37,000 bases of DNA from Bacteroidota bacterium (GTDB lineage Bacteria; Bacteroidota; Bacteroidia; Chitinophagales; Chitinophagaceae): contig JAEZDA010000009.1 of assembly GCA_023433345.1 (NCBI GenBank), positions 1 to 37,000 of the forward strand. Direction: 5' to 3'. Positions within the stretch are counted from its first letter, which is position 1, and each line of letters begins with the position of its first letter. The position numbers were made by a program, and so were the translations under genes. The notes under the pieces were generated by a model that was given only the letters and a program-made list of their open reading frames with translations, made no database searches and was not told the DNA's origin. Shown piece by piece: positions 1-7,041 of this stretch.

Positions 1-285
1 AATCATCAACCCGACGCGGCTCTGAAACAAATTCTTACTGAACAGCTGGGAATAAAAGTTGTCGTTGACAAGAAAAGAAAGATCTACTTCATCGGCAATG
101 TAAAATTCCATTTTGATGTAGTAGAAAAGCTGGGAACATTTCTGGAAGTGGAAGCGATCGACAGCGATGGAAATATTCCGGTTGAAGAGCTAAAACACCA
201 GTGCGATCACTATTTTAAATTCTTTGGTCTTGATCACAAAGATCTGGTAGACGGCTCCTATAGTGATCTTTTGATGGAAAAATAA
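1..285 (+). CDS. CYTH-domain class IV adenylate cyclase-like protein, C-terminal part (5' truncated by window)
   Basis: An open frame runs from base 1 to a TAA at 283-285 (94 codons) with no start in the window, so only the C-terminal half is present. It reads KFHFDVVEKLGTFLEVEA, then an acidic turn, a helix with a Cys/His pair, and a terminal GSYSDLLMEK. A 'lG.FlEvEa' strand followed by 'SYsdLl' is the usual C-terminus of CYTH-fold proteins annotated as class IV adenylate cyclase. Family members act on triphosphates in a beta-tunnel using paired Glu and basic residues. Whether this one makes cAMP or hydrolyses a triphosphate cannot be told from the fragment. The next gene starts 181 bp downstream, so this is probably the end of its own unit. 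Confidence 0.75.
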   Translation, partial: NHQPDAALKQILTEQLGIKVVVDKKRKIYFIGNVKFHFDVVEKLGTFLEVEAIDSDGNIPVEELKHQCDHYFKFFGLDHKDLVDGSYSDLLMEK

Positions 286-466
286 TCCCGGCTCCAAACT
301 TTTCTTGATTCTTTCCGTGTGAAGTCGGCAGAAAAATGAATCTTTTTAGCCTCCATAGAAGATTTTGAACGGGGATTTCGAAAAATGGTCATCAAAGGAA
401 AATTAAAGATCAATCCTCCGTACCTTAACACAGCTTCTCCCCTCAAAAGTTTTAAATGGTTTCCGA

Positions 467-1375
467 ATGAAGAAAGTTGTTTTCTTAATTATGATATTAT
501 TAGTCAGCTTTCAGAAGCTTGCACTGTGCAAGGCAAAGTCAGGCACTACCAACGCTCCCGGGCATCCCTTTCAAAAGCAGATCAGCGGGAAAATTTCAAA
601 TAGAGAAACTTCCTCTCCCGTCCCCTACGCAACAGTGTCCATTATGGGCGCCAACATTGCAATCAATGCCGATGCGGAAGGATTCTTTCTATTCTCCGTA
701 CCAGTGCGCTTGCCCGATACTCTGCTAATAAGCTCGGTTGGTTTCGATGATGAAAAGGTTGCGATAGATTCCTATCAACATAATATCCTGATAGAAATGA
801 AACCCCACAGTATTATGCTTGATTCACTAAGGCTGATACATTACAGAGGCCGGGAAGTTCTGAATAACTTTTTTTCCTGCAGTTCTCATTTTTACACAAC
901 ATCCGGATTCGTAACGCAGGTGGCTCAGCTCTTTAGTGCGCCAAAGGTATTATGCAGGTTAAAATCACTGGAGTTTTGTAAGGAGGCCGGCTATGATCGG
1001 TTCCGGTTCAGGCTTTATACCGTTGATTCAAGTGGCCGGTTGAAGCCCGGGCTCGAACTTTCCTCCGAGGTGATCGAGGTCCGATCAGGAAACCGCCGGG
1101 TGAAAGTTGATTTATCAGATAAGAACATTGTTATTCCTGGCAAAGACTTTTTTGTGGCCATCGAATGGTTGTTTCTCCCTGAAAATGCTCACAAAACCAA
1201 ATACAGAGGAAGAGATGGAAGAAAAGTAAGAGCGTTGGAGTACGGTCCTTATCTTGGCATAAGGAGCACAACTCATGAAAATAGCGCTTACACCTGCAAC
1301 AAAAGTTTTCAGGGAAGATGGTTCCCCGCAGGCATGATGAGGCTGCTACTTTCGGCTGACATTGAAATTCCCTGA
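467..1375 (+). CDS. Secreted carboxypeptidase-regulatory-like domain protein
   Basis: 302 residues starting with a signal peptide (MKK, then a hydrophobic core, residues 1 to about 22). Residues about 39-110 match the CarboxypepD_reg-like beta-sandwich seen at the N-terminus of many Bacteroidota outer-membrane proteins: ISGKIS, then PVPYATVSI, DAEGFFLFSVP and DTLLISSVGFDD. The rest (about 120-302) has no motif I can name. It is rich in beta-strand-like segments (RFRLYTVDSSGR, FFVAIEWLFLP) and probably folds as a second beta domain. No TonB plug or barrel follows, so this is a stand-alone exported protein and not a truncated receptor. The function is unknown and the exported location is inferred. 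Start: ATG at 467, because the signal peptide begins there. Confidence 0.7.
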   Translation: MKKVVFLIMILLVSFQKLALCKAKSGTTNAPGHPFQKQISGKISNRETSSPVPYATVSIMGANIAINADAEGFFLFSVPVRLPDTLLISSVGFDDEKVAIDSYQHNILIEMKPHSIMLDSLRLIHYRGREVLNNFFSCSSHFYTTSGFVTQVAQLFSAPKVLCRLKSLEFCKEAGYDRFRFRLYTVDSSGRLKPGLELSSEVIEVRSGNRRVKVDLSDKNIVIPGKDFFVAIEWLFLPENAHKTKYRGRDGRKVRALEYGPYLGIRSTTHENSAYTCNKSFQGRWFPAGMMRLLLSADIEIP

Positions 1376-1540
1376 TTCAACCTGGTTTTACCGGTTGTTT
1401 AAGTTCTTATTGAAAAAACATGGTCAATCAAACCGCTTTAATAAGTTGTTGAATTTCCTATCTTCAATAAGATATTTATAAATTGCCATCCTCCCCTACG
1501 ATCGCCCGAAAAATTCATCATTACCAAAATAACTGTTCCC

Positions 1541-1960
1541 ATGCGCGACATGATGTTGATCTTACACTTTATAGGCCTGGCAATGGGGCTCGGAACGAGT
1601 TTCGCACATGCATTCTTCGCGAGGCCCGTTTCAAAGATGCAGCCTGAGGAGGCCACGAAATTTCGCATAAACCTCATGGTGCTAAGCCAGATGGGATATA
1701 CAGGATTAACCTTACTTCTCATTTCAGGTGCATACCTCATCACGCCCTTTCTCGCCTCAATTGAAAATAATCCGTGGCTGATCGTAAAGCTTTCTTTGGT
1801 TCTGCTCCTCATCATACTTTTGTTTTTTATTGGCCGGGGCGCCAGGAGGGCTTTGCATGGTAATGCAGATGAGCACATGAAAAAAATTGAACCGCTCGGC
1901 AAAATGACGCTTGTCATTTCACTTGCAATTGTGATCATTGCTGTTAAAATTTTTCACTGA
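1541..1960 (+). CDS. Small four-helix integral membrane protein
   Basis: 139 residues with four predicted membrane helices (about 4-26, 47-68, 79-100, 121-138) and almost no soluble part. The first helix carries His (LHFIGLAMGLGTSFAHAFFA), a pattern reminiscent of CopD/DUF2269-like or cytochrome-like membrane proteins, but I cannot assign it to a family with certainty. A basic loop (RGARRALHG) lies between helices 3 and 4. The stop codon shares its last A with the ATG of the DinB-family gene that follows (TGATG), which implies translational coupling and a two-gene operon. The ATG at 1541 puts the first helix at the N-terminus, with no cleavable signal evident. Confidence 0.6.
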   Translation: MRDMMLILHFIGLAMGLGTSFAHAFFARPVSKMQPEEATKFRINLMVLSQMGYTGLTLLLISGAYLITPFLASIENNPWLIVKLSLVLLLIILLFFIGRGARRALHGNADEHMKKIEPLGKMTLVISLAIVIIAVKIFH

Positions 1961-2469
1961 TGGAATACTCAGGTATCTTCAACGAACTGTTGTATAATAA
2001 AGATGTGTTCCGCGATCTTCTCACCGGTGCTCCGCAAAAAATGTACGTTTGGAAACAGTCGCCTGAAAAATGGTGCCTGCTCGAAATTGTATGCCATTTG
2101 TACGACGAAGAACGCGAAGATTTCAGGGCCCGCACAAAGCAGATTTTGGAAACTCCCTCTATACACCTTACTCCCATAGATCCTCAGGGATGGGTTGTAT
2201 CACGAAAATATATGGAACAGGATTATCAGGAAATGCTGAATAAATTCCTGGTGGAACGGGATCAATCCATAACATGGTTGCGAAACCTGGAAGCCCCCGA
2301 TTGGAACAGCTCTTATCATCATGAAAAATTCGGACCGATGTCGGCTAAATTTTTACTTGCAAACTGGCTTGCACACGATTACCTGCATTTCCGGCAAATC
2401 ACTAAATTAAAATACGATTACCTGAAACATACAACCGGGGAAGACATTGGCTATGCAGGCAATTGGTAG
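1960..2469 (+). CDS. DinB-superfamily protein
   Basis: 169 residues, the usual size of DinB/YfiT-like four-helix-bundle proteins. Visible hallmarks are WKQSPEKWCLLEIVCHLYDEE near residues 31-51 and LANWLAHDYLHFRQI near 128-142. These supply the His residues that in this superfamily bind a divalent metal (one from the CHLYDEE helix, two from HDYLH). The family contains thiol-dependent metalloenzymes and many uncharacterised members, so a specific reaction cannot be given. It is expected to be cytoplasmic, with no signal peptide. It overlaps the upstream membrane-protein gene by one base (TGATG), so the two are very likely co-translated, although no functional link is known. Confidence 0.8.
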   Translation: MEYSGIFNELLYNKDVFRDLLTGAPQKMYVWKQSPEKWCLLEIVCHLYDEEREDFRARTKQILETPSIHLTPIDPQGWVVSRKYMEQDYQEMLNKFLVERDQSITWLRNLEAPDWNSSYHHEKFGPMSAKFLLANWLAHDYLHFRQITKLKYDYLKHTTGEDIGYAGNW

Positions 2470-2577
2470 TGGCAGTTGTCGTTTTTTAGTGCTCATAAAA
2501 AACAATACCGATAAAGGCTTCGCAAATGGCAGGCAGAAACGAAAGAGTTTATTTACAAGATAACATAAGCATGATCT

Positions 2578-2937
2578 ATGAATGAAAAAAACAAAGAACG
2601 AATTCTAAAAATGACCTTTGCCAGCATCTATCCACTTTATTTGAAAAAGGTAGAAACCAAGGGTCGCACCAAATCCGAACTGCATCAGGTTATTTCATGG
2701 CTTTTGGGTTATGATGAAAAAGCATTGCAAAAACACCTCGACAACAAGACAACTTTCGAAGAATTTTTCACTAAGGCGAAAATAAATCCCGATGCATCAA
2801 AGATCACGGGTGTTGTTTGCGGTTACCGCGTGGAGGAAATTGAAGATAAAATGACCCGCGAATTACGCTACCTTGATAAACTTATAGACGAACTCGCGAA
2901 AGGAAGACCAATGGAAAAGATATTGAGGAAGGTTTAG
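2578..2937 (+). CDS. DUF2200 family protein
   Basis: 119 residues. The sequence follows the DUF2200 pattern closely: MTFASIYPLYLKKVETKGRT near the N-terminus, then a helix ending in WLLGYDEKALQ, then ITGVVCGYRVEEIEDKMTR and the C-terminal LDKLIDELAKGRPMEKILR. Length and motif order are those of complete family members. No catalytic function is known to me for this family, and it is expected to be a small cytoplasmic, largely helical protein. It stands alone, 108 bp after the DinB gene, and is followed by a short spacer containing AT-rich heptamer repeats. Confidence 0.8.
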   Translation: MNEKNKERILKMTFASIYPLYLKKVETKGRTKSELHQVISWLLGYDEKALQKHLDNKTTFEEFFTKAKINPDASKITGVVCGYRVEEIEDKMTRELRYLDKLIDELAKGRPMEKILRKV

Positions 2938-3011
2938 GGTGCAAGGTGTAAGGTGGCAGTCGCAATTTTACATAAGTTGCAGCACCGGACAAAACGGGAA
3001 CTCATCTTCTT

Positions 3012-3091
3012 TTAATTTTTAATTCCTAATTTTTAATTCTACTTCCTACATCATAAATCGTAAATCGTAAATCGTACATCGTAAATCTTAT
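3012..3091 (+). repeat. AT-rich degenerate heptamer arrays
   Basis: Two consecutive 7-nt-phase arrays fill the spacer before the TPR gene. At about 3012-3040 units of the type TTAATTT/TTAATTC alternate. At about 3055-3090 the unit CGTAAAT recurs four times, with one CGTACAT variant. The array ends about 25 bp before the ATG of the next gene, so it probably lies within or next to its promoter region. Confidence 0.75.
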
Positions 3092-3113
3092 TTCTGGCCG
3101 TAAAAAAATTAAA

Positions 3114-4301
3114 ATGAAAATATTCGCAACGCTGGCCTTCACCCTTCTTTCTGTTTTTGCAATTGCCCAATCGGAAACGGAAACACTTAAAAAAGCAAAG
3201 GCGTTCATTGAAGACAAAAAGTATGAGTCGGCATTTGTACTGCTGAATAAGTTTGACCCGGAAAATAGCAGGCCAGAGATTGTATTGTTAAAAGAAGAGA
3301 TACTGTTGAACTATTTCGTTTCCAGCATAATGCACCAGATGTTTGCTTTGACGGATATAAAGAAGAACGAAGATATTCTCGACTACCGCGGTAAGGAAGG
3401 ATCGTATAGCATGCACATGTTTTCTGCAGACAGCATCCTTGATCGTCTGATAAAAAAGTATCCTGAAAATTGCAAGCTCTATAAAGGGCTGGGCGACTAT
3501 TATTATAATGTGCTCAGGAAGTATGACGGAAACTGGTTGATGGAAGAAGCCGAACTGCTCACGCTTTTGCAAACCAATTTTCAAAAGGCGATCGATGGAG
3601 GATGTGCCGACTACTTGAGTTATTATGCCGTGGGATATGTGAACTCGGTGCAGGAAAAAGTAAAGGAAGGCATTCCTTATCTTTTAAAATCAACCGAACT
3701 TAATAAAAGCTATGGCGCCTCTCATTACAATCTGGCCTACAGCTACCTGCTTACAGAAGATAAGGAAAACGCATTGAAATATGCAAAGCTTGCAATTGAT
3801 CTTTATACTGATCCCGAATATAAAGGCGATGCCGCACGGCTTGCAGGCCAGGTTTATGCTGAATTGAATGATGTTTCGAACGCGATGGCATATAATGAGA
3901 TGGCTTACAAAATAGATCCCGCAAACTTTTATAACATCACTGCACTTTTAGGTTCTTACGTAAAAGCAGATCATCAGCGTACAGGGGAAATTACAAAGGC
4001 ATTGTTCGATCATGGACCCGACAATCCCGGTGTTCATAATTCCCTTGAAGAGATCTATTCAGCAAATAAAAAAGAAAATGAACTCATAGATTTTTATAAG
4101 ACGCAGCTTCCTCTCAATAATGAAAAAACATCGGTACAGGCTGCATTGTATTTCTTCCTGGGAAGACTGCATACCGCATCAGATAAGAAACTGGCCAAAG
4201 ATTATTTCTTAAAATCAAGAGTGAGTTTTGAAAAGATCTTTGAGAGTGATCACCCTGTTTTCGGCGCCATCAATGATGCGCTGAAGCAAATTGAGGAGTA
4301 A
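3114..4301 (+). CDS. Exported tetratricopeptide-repeat protein
   Basis: 395 residues with a signal peptide (hydrophobic residues 4-17, AIAQ cleavage-like end near 16-19). The mature protein is helical. TPR-like helix pairs are clearest at about 130-270, for example the AIDGGCADYLSYYAVGYV helix, then LNKSYGASHYNLAYSYLL, AARLAGQVYAELND and AMAYNEMAYKIDPANF. TPRs are protein-protein interaction scaffolds, and here the protein would act in the periplasm or at the envelope. The first about 110 residues also contain repeat-like helices (ALLNKFDPEN-type turns). There is no catalytic domain and no partner is obvious from the neighbours, since the gene is flanked by repeat DNA upstream and a propeller lipoprotein downstream. 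Start: ATG at 3114, directly before the signal peptide. Confidence 0.7.
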   Translation: MKIFATLAFTLLSVFAIAQSETETLKKAKAFIEDKKYESAFVLLNKFDPENSRPEIVLLKEEILLNYFVSSIMHQMFALTDIKKNEDILDYRGKEGSYSMHMFSADSILDRLIKKYPENCKLYKGLGDYYYNVLRKYDGNWLMEEAELLTLLQTNFQKAIDGGCADYLSYYAVGYVNSVQEKVKEGIPYLLKSTELNKSYGASHYNLAYSYLLTEDKENALKYAKLAIDLYTDPEYKGDAARLAGQVYAELNDVSNAMAYNEMAYKIDPANFYNITALLGSYVKADHQRTGEITKALFDHGPDNPGVHNSLEEIYSANKKENELIDFYKTQLPLNNEKTSVQAALYFFLGRLHTASDKKLAKDYFLKSRVSFEKIFESDHPVFGAINDALKQIEE

Positions 4302-4408
4302 TAAATAAAACACTGCCGGCCTTTCCTTCTTAAAAAATAATCGCTCATTCAGGCGGTTGCTGTGAAATTTTTCCGTTTCATTGCAAACCAAAAGAATAAT
4401 TTAAAAAT

Positions 4409-5437
4409 ATGACAAGGTATTTTCAAAAAGCTGCACCCTTTCTGTTGGCTATTTTCATGTTAACGTTTTCGTCTTGCAAAAAAGACAGCACTTCAACGCC
4501 CGAGCCTGTAGAGCCCCGGGTATTTGTGATAGGAATGGAAGACACAGGCACAGGATACCTTGCCAGGCAATGGAAGAACGGAGTTTCTTCAACAATAACT
4601 AATGGAAGCCTTAACGTTGACCTGCGCAGTGTGTTCGTAAGTGGGCAGGATGTTTATCATGCAGGCATGAGCAGTGGTGGAAGCACCCTTCCTTTTGCTA
4701 CGATATGGAAGAATGGAATTGTCTCTCCCCTTAGCGATGGAAACACATCATCGTTGGCAAGCAGCGTGTATGTGAGCGGTAACGATGTGTATGTTGCTGG
4801 CTATATTCATAATGGTTTAAGAAAGGTTGCTACGCTGTGGAAAAACGGGGTGGCGAGTGATCTTACTGACGGCACGATGGAGGCGGAAGCACTTTCTGTT
4901 TTTGTTTCAGGCTCTGATGTATATGTTGCAGGTTTCGATGGATACATCGCTACTGTTTGGAAAAACGGTGTGGCAACTTCCCTGACTGATGGCGTGGAAG
5001 AAGCCGCTGCCAAATCAATATACGTAAGTGGTTCGGATGTATATGTGGCAGGCTTTTACGGAGACGTGGCCAGCGGCCGGAAGGCGATGCTGTGGAAAAA
5101 CGGAACTCCAACTGAACTAAGCGACGGCCTGCAGTATGCAGAAGCTACTTCCGTTTTTGTAAAGGATGCAGACGTTTATATTGCATATCACGATGGAGGA
5201 ATAGCAAAGATCTGGAAGAATGGTACAAACATGAGTCTGAATTCGGCCACCGCTTATGCCGAAGTATATTCAGTGTTCGTACATGAATCAGACGTTTACG
5301 CAGCCGGATATATGTTCGATCCTAATGATCCGCTCGATGAGCCTACACTTTGGAAAAATGGTGTTGCCACACCCTTGAGTACAACCGATCAAAGTTTTGG
5401 TGTTGCATTTTCAGTGTTCGTAGCTCCGGGAAACTAA
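4409..5437 (+). CDS. WKNG-repeat seven-bladed beta-propeller lipoprotein
   Basis: 342 residues. The N-terminus is a lipoprotein signal with lipobox cysteine C23 (FSSC-KK), so it should be lipid-anchored at the envelope. After a short linker the protein consists only of seven repeats, each about 40-46 residues, of the form S-V-F-V-S-G-x-D-V-Y-V-A-G ... A-T-L-W-K-N-G-V ... L-T-D-G. The tryptophans of W-K-N-G fall at residues 55, 100, 144, 184, 229, 269 and 315. Seven beta-rich repeats of this size point to a seven-bladed propeller, with the N-terminal strand VFVIG and C-terminal strand SVFVAPG able to close the ring. A paralogue with the same seven repeats lies on the other strand at 29125-30738. 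No enzyme motif is seen. Ligand or partner binding is inferred only. Confidence 0.75.
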   Translation: MTRYFQKAAPFLLAIFMLTFSSCKKDSTSTPEPVEPRVFVIGMEDTGTGYLARQWKNGVSSTITNGSLNVDLRSVFVSGQDVYHAGMSSGGSTLPFATIWKNGIVSPLSDGNTSSLASSVYVSGNDVYVAGYIHNGLRKVATLWKNGVASDLTDGTMEAEALSVFVSGSDVYVAGFDGYIATVWKNGVATSLTDGVEEAAAKSIYVSGSDVYVAGFYGDVASGRKAMLWKNGTPTELSDGLQYAEATSVFVKDADVYIAYHDGGIAKIWKNGTNMSLNSATAYAEVYSVFVHESDVYAAGYMFDPNDPLDEPTLWKNGVATPLSTTDQSFGVAFSVFVAPGN

Positions 5438-5651
5438 CTTCAGCCGAAACGGACCGTCGACATTATCAAAATGCTCTCAAATAATATGAATCATAAGCCT
5501 ACAGGAAATGAAACTGTGTCTATGCATTCTCTTTGGCATTCAAGATTTTCCCAGAACGGTAAGCATTTAAATGAACTACTGTTGATCTCTCGTGTCGCAA
5601 ACACCCACCCTATTTGACGCACAAAGCCATTCAGGAAATGTTTTAGCAGGC

Positions 5652-5659
5652 TACTTTTG
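5652..5659 (+). promoter_or_regulatory. Possible Bacteroidota -7 box before the VOC gene
   Basis: TACTTTTG fits the Bacteroidota -7 consensus TAnnTTTG exactly, 14 bases before the ATG at 5674. I find no TTTG-like -33 box at the expected spacing, and the implied leader is very short, so this is only a weak call. Confidence 0.25.
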
Positions 5660-5673
5660 AAAAAACAAAAATC

Positions 5674-6111
5674 ATGGCACTGATCAATCCCCACATCAAC
5701 TTCAACGGCAATGCCGGGGAAGCTTTTAATTTTTACAGATCGGTTTTTGGCGGTGAGTTCGCCAAGGTTATTCGCTATAAAGATATGTCCGTTCCCGGCT
5801 TTGAGGTGCCCGCGCATGAAGCAGAAAAAATAATGCACATCGCCTTACCGATAGGTCCGAATGTACTTATGGGAAACGACGTTCCGGAAATATTTGGAAA
5901 GACAAATGAAAGAGAGAACCGGAGCAAAATTTCCATTGGTGCAGAAAGCAAGGAAGAGGCAGACAGGTTGTTTAACGGACTCTCCGCCGGCGGTGAAATC
6001 GAAATGCCCATTTCCGACAGCCCCTGGGGCTCATACTTCGGAATGTTCCGCGACAAATTTGGAATTGAATGGATGGTTGACTATGATGCAAGGCAGAAGG
6101 GAAAGGTTTAA
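5674..6111 (+). CDS. VOC-superfamily protein, PhnB/3-demethylubiquinone-methyltransferase-like
   Basis: 145 residues, the normal length for single-chain PhnB-like VOC proteins. The opening INPHINFNGNAGEAFNFYRSVFGGEF is the characteristic first beta-alpha module of this group. The second half has RSKISIGAESKEEADRLFNGL and PWGSYFGMFRDKFGIEWMVDY, the usual 'WG..fG...DkfGi.W.v' ending. Related proteins are glyoxalase/bleomycin-resistance-fold dimers, and many have unknown substrates. The classic metal-binding His/Glu set is only partly recognisable, so no reaction is assigned. It is cytoplasmic. The gene stands alone and is followed by 930 bp of repeat DNA. Confidence 0.8.
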   Translation: MALINPHINFNGNAGEAFNFYRSVFGGEFAKVIRYKDMSVPGFEVPAHEAEKIMHIALPIGPNVLMGNDVPEIFGKTNERENRSKISIGAESKEEADRLFNGLSAGGEIEMPISDSPWGSYFGMFRDKFGIEWMVDYDARQKGKV

Positions 6112-6117
6112 GATTGG

Positions 6118-6180
6118 ATTAGAGAATATAGATTATAGATTAGAGATTATAGATTAGATTATAGATTAGAAATTAGAAAT
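6118..6180 (+). repeat. AGATTAT/AGATTAG heptamer array
   Basis: Directly after the VOC gene, 7-mers AGATTAT and AGATTAG alternate with a few slips and decay into GAAATTAG units. It is the left edge of a gene-free stretch (6112-7041) made almost entirely of repeats. Confidence 0.75.
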
Positions 6181-6224
6181 ACGCAGGCTATATCTTCCAA
6201 AACTTCGGTGTTCAACCGAGGCGG

Positions 6225-6335
6225 AATTGCATAGGATGCTCTTTTTTCAACTTTGCCGGGTGTGGCGGGTGTCGCTGCGAGGTTAGCGTGTGTCGACACA
6301 GTCCTCCGGATTAGCGATGCCCGACACATATAATT
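6225..6335. repeat. GC-richer segment with nested palindromes
   Basis: This stretch is more GC-rich than its surroundings. It contains the perfect 12-bp palindrome TGTGTCGACACA at 6289-6300, flanked by GTGTCGC-like words to the left and CCCGACAC to the right that could form an outer imperfect stem. No open frame of note crosses it. It resembles a palindromic intergenic element, but I see only this one copy in the window. Confidence 0.45.
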
Positions 6336-6379
6336 TACGAGTTACGATGTACGATGTACGAATTCATTAAAAGGATCTC

Positions 6380-6420
6380 GTTCGCCCCGGCAGGTGTTAT
6401 CACCTGACCGGTTGCACGCA
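6380..6420. repeat. 41-nt hairpin element, copy 1
   Basis: First of three copies (others at 9512-9552 and 15006-15046). The core is CAGGTG-TTAT-CACCTG, extended by CCGG on both sides, with a single bulged A on the right arm. This gives a stem of about 10 bp with a TTAT loop. Flanks GTTCGCC and GGTTGCACGCA are conserved as well. Confidence 0.8.
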
Positions 6421-6426
6421 CTTAAA

Positions 6427-6870
6427 GTAAAAAGTAAAAATTAAAAAATCAAAAAGCGATCTCCGCGATCAGCGGTGCATTTCAATCTCCGGAATCTGCG
6501 GGAGAATTTCGCACGAAGCACACGAAGAATACATAAGCACACGAAATGAAAATCTGCTCTCAGTGCCTCCCTCCTCTGTGGAACTCTGTGTCCTATAAAA
6601 TAAAAATTAAAAATTCAAAAGCGATCTCCGCGATCAGCGGTGCATTTTAATCTCCGGAATCTGCGGGAAACTTCCTCACGAAGCACACGAAGAATACATA
6701 AGCACACGAAATGAAAATCTGCTCTCAGTGCCTCCCCTCCTCTGTGGAACTCTGTGTCCTATAAAGTAAAAATTAAAAATTCAAAAGCGATCTCCGCGAT
6801 CAGCGGTGCATTTCAATCTCCTGAATCTGCGGGAAACTTTCGCACGAAGCAGACGAAAGATACATTCGCA
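6427..6870. repeat. Tandem composite repeat, about 165-bp units
   Basis: Unit 1 is about 6456-6620, unit 2 about 6621-6786, and a diverged partial unit 3 runs from 6787 to about 6870. Each unit has a fixed module order. First comes a GCGATC..AGCGGTGCATT..ATCTGCGGG block, then a CACGAAG-type block of about 9-nt phase, then a CTCTGTGG block, then an AAAAATT/AAAAATTC heptamer block. Units 1 and 2 differ at few positions, so the duplication is recent. Short open frames through it (for example around 6754-7045) follow the repeat and not a protein. The rest of the 6112-7041 spacer, from about 6880, is single-copy sequence probably holding the promoter of the TonB receptor gene. Confidence 0.85.
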
Positions 6871-7041
6871 CATGAATTTCACGCAAAGGCCCAAAGTAGT
6901 ACACTCTTTCGGATCACCTTTTCAAATTCACCCCTCCCACCATTCTATTTATCCCCGCATTTTTCCTTCTATCATTATACAGCCCACGAACATTAACATG
7001 TTTCGTAATCTTATTGTAAAGAAAGACAACCCGGGAAAGCC

